A stretch of DNA of 16,575 bases. Origin: Planctomycetota bacterium. GTDB taxonomy: Bacteria > Planctomycetota > Planctomycetia > Pirellulales > Lacipirellulaceae. The notes beneath the pieces were generated by a model, which did not search any database, was not told the DNA's origin, and was given only the letters and a program-made list of their open reading frames with translations. Below, piece by piece: positions 1-7,369 of the stretch (positions within the stretch are counted from its first letter, which is position 1; each line of letters starts with the position of its first letter). The DNA lies in the NCBI GenBank assembly GCA_022614705.1, contig JAKEIB010000067.1, positions 1 through 16,575 of the forward strand. The letters are read 5' to 3'. The translations under genes were made by a program, and so were the position numbers.

Positions 1-711
1 CGCGATGAGCCCGGCCCGGGCGCCGCCTTCGATCGACATGTTGCAGATCGTCATGCGGTTTTCCATCGACAGTGATCGCACGACGTCGCCCGTGTACTCG
101 ACGCAATAGCCCACTCCCCCGCTCGTGGAAATCTGACCGATGAGATACAGGATCACGTCTTTGGCGGTAACGCCAGGGCCAAGCCGGCCGTCAACGCGCA
201 GCTCAAGCGTCTTCGGTTTCGACTGCAACAGCGTCTGCGTCGCCAGCACGTGCTCCACTTCGCTCGTCCCGATGCCAAATGCCAGCGCGCCGAACGCCCC
301 GTGCGTCGATGTGTGACTGTCGCCGCAGACGATCGTCATACCCGGCTGCGTATAGCCTTGCTCCGGACCGATGACGTGCACAATTCCTTGTCGCACGTCG
401 TGGATGTCGTACAGCGTGATGCCGAACTCCTGGCAATTCACGCGCAGCGTGTCGATCTGCTGCTTCGAGATCGGATCGACAATCGGCAGACTGCGATCAG
501 TGGTCGGCACGTTGTGGTCAACCGTCGACAGCGTCCGCTCCGGCCGCCGCACATTGCGCCCGGAAAGACGCAGGCTTTCGAATGCCTGCGGGCTCGTCAC
601 CTCGTGCACCAGATGCAGATCGATGTACAAAATCGTCTGCCGCCCGGGCTCGTCGTAGACGACGTGCTCGTCCCAGATTTTTTCGAAGAGTGTACGTGGT
701 TTCGTGGTCAT
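1..711 (-). CDS. leuC: 3-isopropylmalate dehydratase large subunit, N-terminal half (runs off window edge)
   Basis: This gene encodes the large subunit of isopropylmalate isomerase, the aconitase-family enzyme that interconverts 2- and 3-isopropylmalate in leucine biosynthesis together with LeuD. The visible 237 codons start MTTKPRTLFEKIWDEHVV and read open to base 1. Conserved aconitase-family blocks are present: DLHLVHEVTSPQAF at about residues 31-44, DHN at 65-67, and CGDSHTSTHGAFGALAFGIG at 129-148. The three Fe-S cluster cysteines of the family lie in the missing C-terminal half. The ATG at 711 gives the usual LeuC N-terminus; an in-frame ATG at 726 would add five residues, and neither has a clear Shine-Dalgarno. 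A leuD gene would be expected beyond the left edge. A promoter is visible upstream at 802-830. Confidence 0.97.
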   Translation of the reverse strand, partial: MTTKPRTLFEKIWDEHVVYDEPGRQTILYIDLHLVHEVTSPQAFESLRLSGRNVRRPERTLSTVDHNVPTTDRSLPIVDPISKQQIDTLRVNCQEFGITLYDIHDVRQGIVHVIGPEQGYTQPGMTIVCGDSHTSTHGAFGALAFGIGTSEVEHVLATQTLLQSKPKTLELRVDGRLGPGVTAKDVILYLIGQISTSGGVGYCVEYTGDVVRSLSMENRMTICNMSIEGGARAGLIA

Positions 712-801
712 AGATCGAGTGGGCATCGCCGCACTATGTGTTGCCAGAGCGATCAGATGGGCAGTGCCTACCCTACCGCGCAACATTCGTCGCAATTGCC
801 A

Positions 802-830
802 ATTCTAGCCGCATTCGGGCGACTGGGCAA
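802..830 (-). promoter_or_regulatory. Putative sigma70-type promoter of leuC
   Basis: On the minus strand TTGCCC (825-830) is followed after 17 nt by TAGAAT (802-807), which is 4/6 and 5/6 to consensus. It lies wholly in the 136-bp gap between the hydrolase stop codon and leuC and would give a leader of about 84 nt. I see no run of leucine codons or attenuator in that leader. Confidence 0.45.
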
Positions 831-847
831 AGACGCGATCAGCCAGA

Positions 848-1972
848 CTAGCGGCCGGTCAGCGCGCGAATAAGCTTCACTTCACCCTCGCGATACGGCC
901 GGCCGTCGGCGTGAAAGATGTCGTGATGCCACGGGTCCGGCTCGCCAAGGATCGGCATCTGCCATGTGTGCCACGGATATTTTGTCTGCGACTTTCCGTC
1001 CACCAGCCCCCAGCAGTACGCCGCGATTTTTTCCCTCTTGAATAGCGGGAGCGCGTTTTCAAACGTGCTGCCGTTGCCCCGGGCCATGAATTCGGTGCAC
1101 AGCAGCGGCCGACCGTATGTTTTCAGTTCGCTGATGCGGCGCTGGGTGACGTCCGTCTTGCCGTAATCGTGGAACGAAATCACATCGCTCAGCCCGACCG
1201 CCAGCCGATGCACCTGGTTGAGCTTCTCGGGTTTGTCCCAGTATTCAAGCCGCCACACTCCGACGGTGAGCGGTTGCGTCGGTTTCGTCGCTCGCGCCCA
1301 TTGAAAGGCGAGCCGAACCAGCCGGGCGGCCGCCTCGTCCTTGTTTTTCAATTCAAGCGGCCCGTAGCTGTTGCCGTTCGGGTTGTCTGGCTCGTTGAAG
1401 AGATCCCAGGCCAGCACGCGACCGTCGTTCGCGTAACGCGAAATTACGTCGGTAACATACGCTTCGAGCGCATCCTGTTTGGCATTATCGGCCAATACGA
1501 CTCGCCCCGGGCTCTGCACCCAACCGCTGTTGTGCACTCCGGCGCGCGGCCGGCGTTGCGGCCCGCTCTGCGGGTCCGGATCCCAAACACCATCGAACAG
1601 CACCAACATGGGCCGAATCTGATGCTTCTCGGCAATGTCCAAGAACTTATCCACGCGTTCGAAAAAACCGGCCGGGTCTTCTTTCCAAGGCAGCTCGTGC
1701 AGAAACACGCGGGCCGTGTTGAAACCTACCGATTTCGCGAGGAACAGATCGTGGTTGATCGTTTTTGGATCGAACGTATCGGCCTGCCACATTTCAAGCT
1801 GATTGATGGCGCTGCTCGGCAGAAAATTGCAACCGACCAGCCACGGCTGCTTTGCGTACCACTCATTCGCCTGCTCGGGCGTCCAGCGCTCAGCGGCCAC
1901 TAGCACTTGTCCAACGGACAGCAGCACGAGAAGTGACCAAGCCAATGAAATGTAATTCGTTTGAACGCGCAT
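848..1972 (-). CDS. Secreted GH5-like glycoside hydrolase (clan GH-A TIM barrel)
   Basis: The 374-residue protein starts with a signal peptide (about residues 1-27, hydrophobic core AWSLLVLLSVGQVLVAA), so it acts outside the cytoplasm. The body has the clan GH-A pattern. WDLFNEPDN (189-197) carries the likely acid/base Glu194, the barrel strand SFHDY ends at 270, and LLCTEF (290-295) carries the likely nucleophile Glu294. The NEP motif and a second Glu about 100 residues later are characteristic of GH5 and its relatives. Such proteins are often labelled cellulase or xylanase, but the substrate (a plant- or algal-type beta-glycan) cannot be read from sequence. A GAGGA sequence sits 11 nt before the ATG, a somewhat long spacing. 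No partner carbohydrate genes are adjacent. The fold call is firm and the substrate is unknown. Confidence 0.85.
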   Translation of the reverse strand: MRVQTNYISLAWSLLVLLSVGQVLVAAERWTPEQANEWYAKQPWLVGCNFLPSSAINQLEMWQADTFDPKTINHDLFLAKSVGFNTARVFLHELPWKEDPAGFFERVDKFLDIAEKHQIRPMLVLFDGVWDPDPQSGPQRRPRAGVHNSGWVQSPGRVVLADNAKQDALEAYVTDVISRYANDGRVLAWDLFNEPDNPNGNSYGPLELKNKDEAAARLVRLAFQWARATKPTQPLTVGVWRLEYWDKPEKLNQVHRLAVGLSDVISFHDYGKTDVTQRRISELKTYGRPLLCTEFMARGNGSTFENALPLFKREKIAAYCWGLVDGKSQTKYPWHTWQMPILGEPDPWHHDIFHADGRPYREGEVKLIRALTGR

Positions 1973-2001
1973 TTTTAACAGCGTCCTCGGGGTGCCAACG
2001 C

Positions 2002-2030
2002 ATTGTAGCGACCAAGACAGCGTTTGTCAG
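2002..2030 (-). promoter_or_regulatory. Putative promoter of the glycoside hydrolase gene
   Basis: On the minus strand CTGACA (2025-2030), 17 nt, TACAAT (2002-2007): both hexamers are 5/6 to the sigma70 consensus. It sits in the 79-bp gap below the kinase stop codon and gives a leader of about 20-25 nt that still contains GAGGA. The hydrolase therefore need not be co-transcribed with the kinase. Confidence 0.55.
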
Positions 2031-2051
2031 AAGGGCGCCAACGCGCCATGA

Positions 2052-3770
2052 TTACACGGCCGCGGCCTCGACCATTTCGGCCGCCAGCTTCTTGCGCTCG
2101 GGGCAGCCGTTGCAGCTCCACCATTCGGCTGCCATGTCGCTTGACCAGGTTCCATTGAGCGGCAGCTCTCGCAACGCTCTTTGTAATTCGGCGACGTCCT
2201 GGAAACGATGCTCCGGGTCCTTTTCCAGGCACCGCAGCACGACTTCCTCCAACTCGACTGGGAGATCCGCGTTGATCTGCCGTGGCGGCACGACGTCCTG
2301 CGACGCGTGCGCGATCATCACCTTGAGCGGGTTGTCCGACATGAACGGCGGCTGGCCGGTGAGCATGTAATACAACACGGCACCGAGCGAATAAATGTCG
2401 CTGCGGGCGTCGACGCCCTCGTCGCCGCTGGCCTGCTCCGGCGACATGAACAGCGGCGAGCCGGTGACCGTGCCTTCCATTGTCAGTTGCGCTTCGCCGT
2501 TAACTTCCAAGGTGGGCTTCGCCAGCCCGAAGTCGAGCAGCTTGGCGACGTCGAACACGCCGCCGCGATATGCGCAAAAGATGTTGGCCGGCTTGATGTC
2601 GCGATGCACCAGACCCATCCCATGGGCTTCATTCAACGCGGCACAAACCTGATCCATAAGATAAACGCTGCGCGCGGGCGGAATCGGGCCGTAGTCTTCG
2701 ACGATTTCGCCCACGTTGTGTCCCGGCAGAAACTCCATCACGTAGTAAAACGTGCCGTCGGCCGTGCGACCGTAATCGTAGATGTCGATCGAGTTCCAAT
2801 GCGAAAGCTTGGCCGTGGCGCGGACCTCGCGCTCGAAGCGGGCCAGCATTCGCGGGTCGCCGGCCTTTTCTGGTCGGATCAGTTTCACCGCGCACGGCCG
2901 CTTCATCATCTGATGCTCGGCCAAGTAAACCTCGCCCATGCCGCCGGAGCCAAGCCGTCGCTTGAGCCGGTACTGGCCGAGTTGCCGCGCGGCGAACGCC
3001 TCGCGGCGCAGCGTGCCGATGGTGTGCACGCCGACAACGCCCACCAGCACGGCGATGGCCGTGATGAGAATCTGACCGCTGATGAAACCGCTGTATGCGG
3101 GTAGCGCGGCCAATTGTCCATACGCCGGCACTGCATTGTACAGGTACCCCAATATCACAACGGGCACCAACCCCATGATGCCTAGTACGGCTGCCGCTCG
3201 CTGCCAGGTGTTTGGAATGAACAAGGCGTACGTGAAGATCATGAGCAACCAGGGGATGACGATGTAATCGAGCCGGGCCTCGCCGTCTGGAAGGCTGGCA
3301 CGAGCCTTCGATTCCTGCACCGTCTTGACGACAAAAAACAACGCCGGGCAACCAAAGATGAGCAACTCCGCGATGCGCAAAGTTCTCAACGAATACAAGC
3401 AGTGCCGACACAGTCGCACCGCGAAGCCGCCGAGGATGATCGTGACGAAACCGTGCGTCAGAAACATCGTGAGATGCTTCGGTATCCACTCGTCCCAATA
3501 GAAGAACCAGCGAACGAGAAAGGCCGAGAAGCCGACGAAGAACAAAATCGCGGCAATCCGCAGCCGATTTCGCAGAAGATCGCGCGTCTCGGCGCTAAGA
3601 TGCGGCGTGCTGCCCTCGACGAGCGCTACGTGCCGACGAGCTTCCGCGCGGCCGACGTTACTGCTCGAACTGTCGTCGTCGCGTTCGACCGGCCGCGGCA
3701 CGACAATTGTTTCCGCCGCGCTCGACGACCGCAGACGTTCTCCAGGACGATCAGTGCGTGCATCCGGCAT
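2052..3770 (-). CDS. Membrane Ser/Thr protein kinase with N-terminal multi-pass domain
   Basis: The 572-residue protein is a Hanks-type Ser/Thr kinase that phosphorylates cytoplasmic targets. Residues 1-65 are polar. About six hydrophobic segments follow (near 70-91, 99-117, 131-150, 168-186, 193-211 and 228-253). The kinase domain spans about 267-536. It has the glycine loop GSGGMGEV (274-281), AVK with Lys296, HRDIKPAN with Asp391, DFG (413-415) and SPE (443-445), so it should be catalytically active. A tail with WWSCNGCPERKK (550-561) carries two cysteines. There is no PASTA, TPR or WD40 region after the kinase. The order (membrane block first, kinase last) is the reverse of PknB-type kinases, so sensing may occur in the membrane block. 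Neighbours suggest no substrate. The start is the first ATG; an AAGG lies about 9 nt upstream. Confidence 0.93.
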   Translation of the reverse strand: MPDARTDRPGERLRSSSAAETIVVPRPVERDDDSSSSNVGRAEARRHVALVEGSTPHLSAETRDLLRNRLRIAAILFFVGFSAFLVRWFFYWDEWIPKHLTMFLTHGFVTIILGGFAVRLCRHCLYSLRTLRIAELLIFGCPALFFVVKTVQESKARASLPDGEARLDYIVIPWLLMIFTYALFIPNTWQRAAAVLGIMGLVPVVILGYLYNAVPAYGQLAALPAYSGFISGQILITAIAVLVGVVGVHTIGTLRREAFAARQLGQYRLKRRLGSGGMGEVYLAEHQMMKRPCAVKLIRPEKAGDPRMLARFEREVRATAKLSHWNSIDIYDYGRTADGTFYYVMEFLPGHNVGEIVEDYGPIPPARSVYLMDQVCAALNEAHGMGLVHRDIKPANIFCAYRGGVFDVAKLLDFGLAKPTLEVNGEAQLTMEGTVTGSPLFMSPEQASGDEGVDARSDIYSLGAVLYYMLTGQPPFMSDNPLKVMIAHASQDVVPPRQINADLPVELEEVVLRCLEKDPEHRFQDVAELQRALRELPLNGTWSSDMAAEWWSCNGCPERKKLAAEMVEAAAV

Positions 3771-4036
3771 GGGACCTAACCTTGTCGCATAACCGACAGC
3801 GCCCGGGCCGTTTTGGTTCTCCCACCCGCCGTCGGCCTACGGGTCGTCGCCTAACGTCTTATAGTACCCAAGCCAGTGCTTTGCGGGCAGGGGGCGAGAG
3901 TTTTGCAAAGCGGGACAGTTTGCGATAAGGGGTGCCTGGGGCAACGCCGCAGTTGCAATTCCGATCAAATTGAGTGCTATCGGCGCGATCTATATCGGCG
4001 AAGATATTGGCAAACTTCAGCCGCAACGCGGCGGAA
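3771..4036. other. Intergenic spacer upstream of the kinase
   Basis: No coding region is supported here. On the minus strand a TATAAG lies near 3860, about 90 nt before the kinase start, but without a good -35 partner. A repeat element begins at 4037. Nothing else is recognisable. Confidence 0.4.
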
Positions 4037-4196
4037 GTTAATAGCCAGGGTGCGTAAGCCCCTGGCAAACTGCGCGAAAAAATATTGAAAGCCCCAACCG
4101 GGCGACAGTGCGTTTGCGATCGCTACTACCGCCCCGTTGGGGCTTTGTCGCTGTTATGAAATCGCACCCGGGGGCTTACGCCACCTGGCTATTAAC
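4037..4196. repeat. Nested inverted-repeat element (outer 29-bp arms, inner 17-bp arms)
   Basis: The outer arms, 4037-4065 and 4168-4196, are reverse complements at 26 of 29 positions (core GGGGCTTACGC...CTGGCTATTAAC). Inside lies a second inverted repeat, 4088-4104 and 4130-4146, matching at 16 of 17 positions (AAAGCCCCAAC...). A further GGCCC-ATT-GGGCC hairpin follows at 4201-4213. The element fills the gap between the methyltransferase-like gene and the kinase. Motifs of this kind are, to my recollection, common between planctomycete genes. No transposase or target-site duplication is seen. Confidence 0.8.
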
Positions 4197-4238
4197 TTGC
4201 GGCCCATTGGGCCTGAATGCCGCAGGCCTCAATTGTAC

Positions 4239-4790
4239 TCAGGCGGCACGGCGCGCCGGTGTAGCGGCCGCCCAGGCGGCAATCTGCTGCGCAGCAATTT
4301 GCTCGAAAACAGGCTCGCCGTTCGAATCGCGGCGTTCGCGCAGAACCACCGATCGCGCGTATAACATCCGCGGCACGTAAAACCACGCGCCGTCGAGATC
4401 GGCGTCCGCGATCGAGGCTGATATCAGAATAAGGTCCGTGTTCTGATGTGCGTTTGCCGCGGCCGCGAGCGACGTGGCCGGCACGCCCGGCCCAAGCCGC
4501 ACGTTGGCTCCCGTGGCGCGCAGTGCGCGATAGGCCTCCTTCAACGATAGCGGCGCGAGTTCCTTGGCCCGAGCTTCGAACCAATCGATCCCAGTGAACA
4601 CAACCTTCTTGCCGCCCGCATACCGCTGAGCGACCTCAACCAACGACACGCTGCGACGCAAATCGCTGATCCCCACTTCCACGATCCGGCAAACTTGCTG
4701 ACGCTTCACTAACCGGTAGAGTTGACGGACACTTTTCGGACGCGACGCATGGGAGAGGTACAGGTAGCGAAACCAGCTGGCAGCGGCCAC
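4239..4790 (-). CDS. Small SAM-methyltransferase-fold-like protein of unknown function
   Basis: The reading frame is open up to 4883, but the GTG at 4790 is the better start. A GGAGG (4797-4801) lies 6 nt upstream of it, and the residues beyond it are Pro/Arg-rich and unlike a conserved N-terminus. The product is then 183 residues. It resembles a Rossmann-like methyltransferase core: IVEVGISD (36-43) in the place of motif I, FTGIDWFEAR (65-74) in the place of motif II, and TDLILISASI (118-127) followed by AWFYVPRML (135-143). The usual GxGxG of motif I is reduced to EVGISD, so SAM binding is uncertain. I believe similar proteins occur in other planctomycetes, but I know no function. It is flanked by the nested repeat downstream and a 320-bp gap upstream, so it is probably monocistronic. 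Confidence 0.72.
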   Translation of the reverse strand: MAAASWFRYLYLSHASRPKSVRQLYRLVKRQQVCRIVEVGISDLRRSVSLVEVAQRYAGGKKVVFTGIDWFEARAKELAPLSLKEAYRALRATGANVRLGPGVPATSLAAAANAHQNTDLILISASIADADLDGAWFYVPRMLYARSVVLRERRDSNGEPVFEQIAAQQIAAWAAATPARRAA

Positions 4791-5110
4791 AGGGGTCCTC
4801 CTTGACGCGGGGGCGGGGCGAGGTTTTGGCGGGATTGAGCGTAATTCGCCGCATCCATGCGGCGGAGTGGACAAAGCGCGCAAAGATTTCCGACGCTAGC
4901 TCGCTCGGTAGCGGTGAATCGATGCGGTGCGCTTGTCGGCGCTCTATAGGAGAATCGGTATCACCGAGAGAAAGAATGTACCCGAATTGTAGCTGGCCTC
5001 GATGAGGCCGGCCCGCGGGAGGCACATCCCCGTGCTTTCGGTCGAGCTTACCAGCATTACTATCGTCATAGGAAACTCGCGCCCTGCGGCAGACGAATGG
5101 TTTCACGGGT
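4791..5110. other. Intergenic gap with one short hairpin
   Basis: I see no gene here. GGCCTC-GAT-GAGGCC (4995-5009) is a perfect 6-bp stem without a T tract. On the minus strand TACAAT (about 4985-4990) and TATAGA (about 4945) could be -10 boxes for the 4790 gene, but neither has a convincing -35. Confidence 0.35.
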
Positions 5111-5932
5111 TCACTCGTGCCAATGCTGGAAATGCTGAATCATTTGCTCGGTCGGGTTAGGCAGGGCCTCGGCAACTCGCGCCGACAGTTTGCCGGCGGG
5201 CGCGTATTTCTGGTTGCACGCGAGGTACCCTACGAGCGCGCGGTGAGCGGCCTCCGGGCCGTGAAGCATGAAGTGGACCCACGCCCAGGCGAAGCGATAG
5301 TCGGCCGCATCCATCTCGGTGAGATCCTCACACTCTTCGAGCGATTCCATCGTCCGCACCATGCCCAGCCGCAGGCTCCACGTCCACTTGAGATCGTCGA
5401 AATACGGATGATCGAACGCCCGCTGGCTGGCCGGCACTTCGAAGTACTTGGCCAGGCCTTCGTCGAGCCACAGCGGCACGACCGGTAGCGCGGCGTGCAA
5501 CAGCGCGTGCGTACATTCGTGGCGAACGTCGATCTCGAGGTCCGGCTTACGATAGGTGTAAACCCCCGGCGAACCACCATCGAGGATGTACAACGCCGGG
5601 CGAAACGGCACGCGGGGAAAATGCCGATCTTTATAAACGCGGTACTCGTCCTCGTCGGAAAACAGATAGACGTAAATCGGATCCTTGGCAGGCGGAACAC
5701 CTAGCGTGCGCGTCAATTCGTGCTGCAACTCGGGGAGCTCCGCAAAAAGTCGCTTGTACGCCTCCAGAGAAAACGTCGCATGGAAGATGAAAGGACCGAC
5801 TTGGCGCGTATCGGTCCAGCGCACGTCGGTTTTCGGCGCGTCGGCGGCCGGTGCACTTTGGGCGCACGCCGCCAGCGTCGCAAGCGTAATAACTAAAATC
5901 CAAGCGCAACACTTCACGTGATGCCTAGTCAT
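5111..5932 (-). CDS. Putative HExxH (gluzincin-type) metallopeptidase lipoprotein, peptidase MA-like
   Basis: The 273-residue protein has a signal sequence ending in LAAC (20-23), a lipobox that predicts lipid attachment at Cys23 and a location on the periplasmic face of a membrane. The catalytic zinc site is clear: HECTH at 138-142 (HExxH, Glu139 as base) and WLDEGLAKYFE (155-165), whose Glu158 would be the third zinc ligand as in gluzincins. The arrangement resembles the peptidase MA-like family of uncharacterised bacterial proteins. The substrate is unknown. The ATG at 5932 has no strong Shine-Dalgarno; a GTG at 5917 preceded by AGG is an alternative that keeps most of the signal peptide. 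A strong promoter lies at 6109-6136, so the leader of about 170 nt would contain the inverted repeat at 5943-6010. Confidence 0.82.
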   Translation of the reverse strand: MTRHHVKCCAWILVITLATLAACAQSAPAADAPKTDVRWTDTRQVGPFIFHATFSLEAYKRLFAELPELQHELTRTLGVPPAKDPIYVYLFSDEDEYRVYKDRHFPRVPFRPALYILDGGSPGVYTYRKPDLEIDVRHECTHALLHAALPVVPLWLDEGLAKYFEVPASQRAFDHPYFDDLKWTWSLRLGMVRTMESLEECEDLTEMDAADYRFAWAWVHFMLHGPEAAHRALVGYLACNQKYAPAGKLSARVAEALPNPTEQMIQHFQHWHE

Positions 5933-5942
5933 AGCAAGGTCC

Positions 5943-6010
5943 GTTTAGCCGCGACGCGCGAACGAACGTATTAACCCGCAAGCGCGCTCCGCTCCGCGCC
6001 GCGGCTAAAC
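5943..6010. repeat. Inverted repeat, GTTTAGCCGCG family
   Basis: The arms 5943-5958 and 5995-6010 are reverse complements at 15 of 16 positions, including a perfect GTTTAGCCGC / GCGGCTAAAC. The 13-mer AGCCGCGACGCGC at 5947-5959 occurs again at 15000-15012 in another inverted repeat, so this is a dispersed family. It ends 10 nt before the metalloprotease start codon. Confidence 0.8.
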
Positions 6011-6108
6011 GTAGTTCGGCCACGCTGGCCAATCGAAGAGTGAACCGTTCCGCGGCGAGCGCCGGTTGGTCGCCCGCCGAAAAGACGAGGTAGAAGAAAA
6101 GCGGCCGG

Positions 6109-6136
6109 AGTATAGCCGCCGGATGTAGCGCGTCAA
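6109..6136 (-). promoter_or_regulatory. Putative strong promoter of the metalloprotease gene
   Basis: On the minus strand TTGACG (6131-6136), 16 nt, TATACT (6109-6114): both hexamers are 5/6 to the sigma70 consensus. It lies just after the M24 peptidase stop codon and points at the metalloprotease gene. The predicted start near 6102 gives a leader of about 170 nt. Confidence 0.6.
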
Positions 6137-6167
6137 GTCGAGCGCGCGGCGGCAATGCTATCTGACG

Positions 6168-7268
6168 TCACAATTCCAGCGGCCAATCGGTCGTGAGCTG
6201 CACGCCGTCGCGAGTTACGACGTAGTTTTGCTCCAATCGAATGCCGGCTCGCAGCTCCTCGAAATAAACCCCCGGCTCGACGGCGATAAAATTCCCCTCT
6301 TCCAGCGTGTCGTGCCAGCGAGGATTGAGATGCGGGCCTTCTTGCGGCGCGAGGCCGACGCCGTGTCCCAGGTGATGATTGAACGACCCCGACCCGTACC
6401 GGTCCAACTCGCGCTGCACCATGTCGAAAACCTTGCGGCAACTGACGCCCGCTCGCGCGCTAGCCTCGAACGTCTTAAACACGGCCGACACGGCCTGCCA
6501 CGCACGCTGCTGCTCATCCGTCGGTTCGCCAACGGCGATGGTGCGGCAGTTGTCGGAATGATAGCCGCGAAACCCGACCCCCAAGTCGAGAATAAACAGC
6601 TCACCCGCTTCGAGCCGCCGGTCGCGCGGGGGGCCGCCGCGGGCGTTGCCGCGGAAATCCTGTCCGAAATACGTGAGCGGCTCGCCCAACGTGCGTACCG
6701 CCACGGCATGGAGCTCGGAATAGATGTCCAGCTCGTTGGCGCCCGGTCGCACGATCTTCCGCGCGTGGTCGTACATCGCCTGGTTGGCCTCGTTCGCCCG
6801 TGCGAGCATCCGCAGCTCGTCGGCGTCCTTCCGCCGCCGCAGTTCGAACACAATCGCATCGATTTCGACGAGCGGCACGTTCCAACCGAGACACAGCGAA
6901 GGGGCGAACGCTTCGAATTCGCAGGCAACACGCTTCGGCTTGGCCTTCAGCCTCGACTGCAGCACGGCCGAGCTCGCCGCGCGCTGTTCGTCGCGCGTGG
7001 TGGAATGCCATTTGGCTTCGTAACCGATAAGCTCATCGGCGGCGGCGGGCGCTTCGATTTGACGATCGGGAAGCACGAGAGTGACGCGACCGGCGGTAGT
7101 GATGGCCGCGATCGGTTCGAACGGTGTTTTGACGAATGCGCCCGTCGCCCACTGCACCGATTCCCGCCGCGTGAGCAGCACGAGGTCGACCTCGAGCGGC
7201 TCGATGGCCTCGAGCAGCCGCCGCTGCCGGCCGCGACATGCGTCAAAATCTATCGCGTACGGATCCAT
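6168..7268 (-). CDS. M24B-family metallopeptidase (Xaa-Pro aminopeptidase/prolidase-like)
   Basis: The 366-residue protein has the two-part layout of M24B peptidases: an N-terminal creatinase-like domain (about 15-140) and a C-terminal pita-bread catalytic domain (about 155-360). All five dinuclear metal ligands are visible: Asp228 in LDLG, Asp239 in HSDN, His302 in HLGHGVGL, Glu331 in AVEPGVY and Glu346 in RLEQNYVV. It should be an active cytoplasmic Xaa-Pro peptidase or dipeptidase; whether it prefers dipeptides or longer peptides cannot be told. There is no signal peptide. The ATG has a good ribosome-binding site, GAGGAG five nt upstream. Ribonuclease D lies 101 bp upstream on the same strand, with an inverted repeat filling the gap, so co-transcription is possible but unproven. 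Confidence 0.93.
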   Translation of the reverse strand: MDPYAIDFDACRGRQRRLLEAIEPLEVDLVLLTRRESVQWATGAFVKTPFEPIAAITTAGRVTLVLPDRQIEAPAAADELIGYEAKWHSTTRDEQRAASSAVLQSRLKAKPKRVACEFEAFAPSLCLGWNVPLVEIDAIVFELRRRKDADELRMLARANEANQAMYDHARKIVRPGANELDIYSELHAVAVRTLGEPLTYFGQDFRGNARGGPPRDRRLEAGELFILDLGVGFRGYHSDNCRTIAVGEPTDEQQRAWQAVSAVFKTFEASARAGVSCRKVFDMVQRELDRYGSGSFNHHLGHGVGLAPQEGPHLNPRWHDTLEEGNFIAVEPGVYFEELRAGIRLEQNYVVTRDGVQLTTDWPLEL

Positions 7269-7281
7269 AATAACTCCTCAT

Positions 7282-7360
7282 GTAGGGCGGGTGCTTTCAC
7301 CCGCCATGAACGAGGGCGGCGATTCATCTCGCACGTGGCGGGTGCGAGCACCCGCCCTAC
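7282..7360. repeat. Inverted repeat with 12-bp perfect arms, each forming its own hairpin
   Basis: The arms GTAGGGCGGGTG (7282-7293) and CACCCGCCCTAC (7349-7360) are perfect reverse complements. Each end also folds alone: GGCGGGTG-N4-CACCCGCC (7286-7305) and GGCGGGTGC-GA-GCACCCGCC (7337-7356, ends approximate by one base). It fills nearly the whole gap between the ribonuclease D and M24 peptidase genes. I see no T tract. Confidence 0.85.
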
Positions 7361-7369
7361 TTTGCTAAA

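Noticed and set aside
250..873. Long plus-strand open frame opposite leuC
   Set aside because: The opposite strand encodes an unmistakable LeuC; the frame is a high-GC antisense shadow with no recognisable motif.
2208..3104. 298-codon plus-strand frame opposite the kinase
   Set aside because: Antisense shadow of the kinase domain; residue content is Arg/His/Gln-rich and motif-free.
4791..4883. Upstream extension of the methyltransferase-like protein
   Set aside because: The extra 31 residues are Pro/Arg-rich and the GTG at 4790 has an ideal GGAGG.
4636..5106. 156-codon minus-strand frame covering the gap above the methyltransferase-like gene
   Set aside because: It overlaps that gene by over 150 bp in another frame, has no ribosome-binding site and has a low-complexity mixture of residues.
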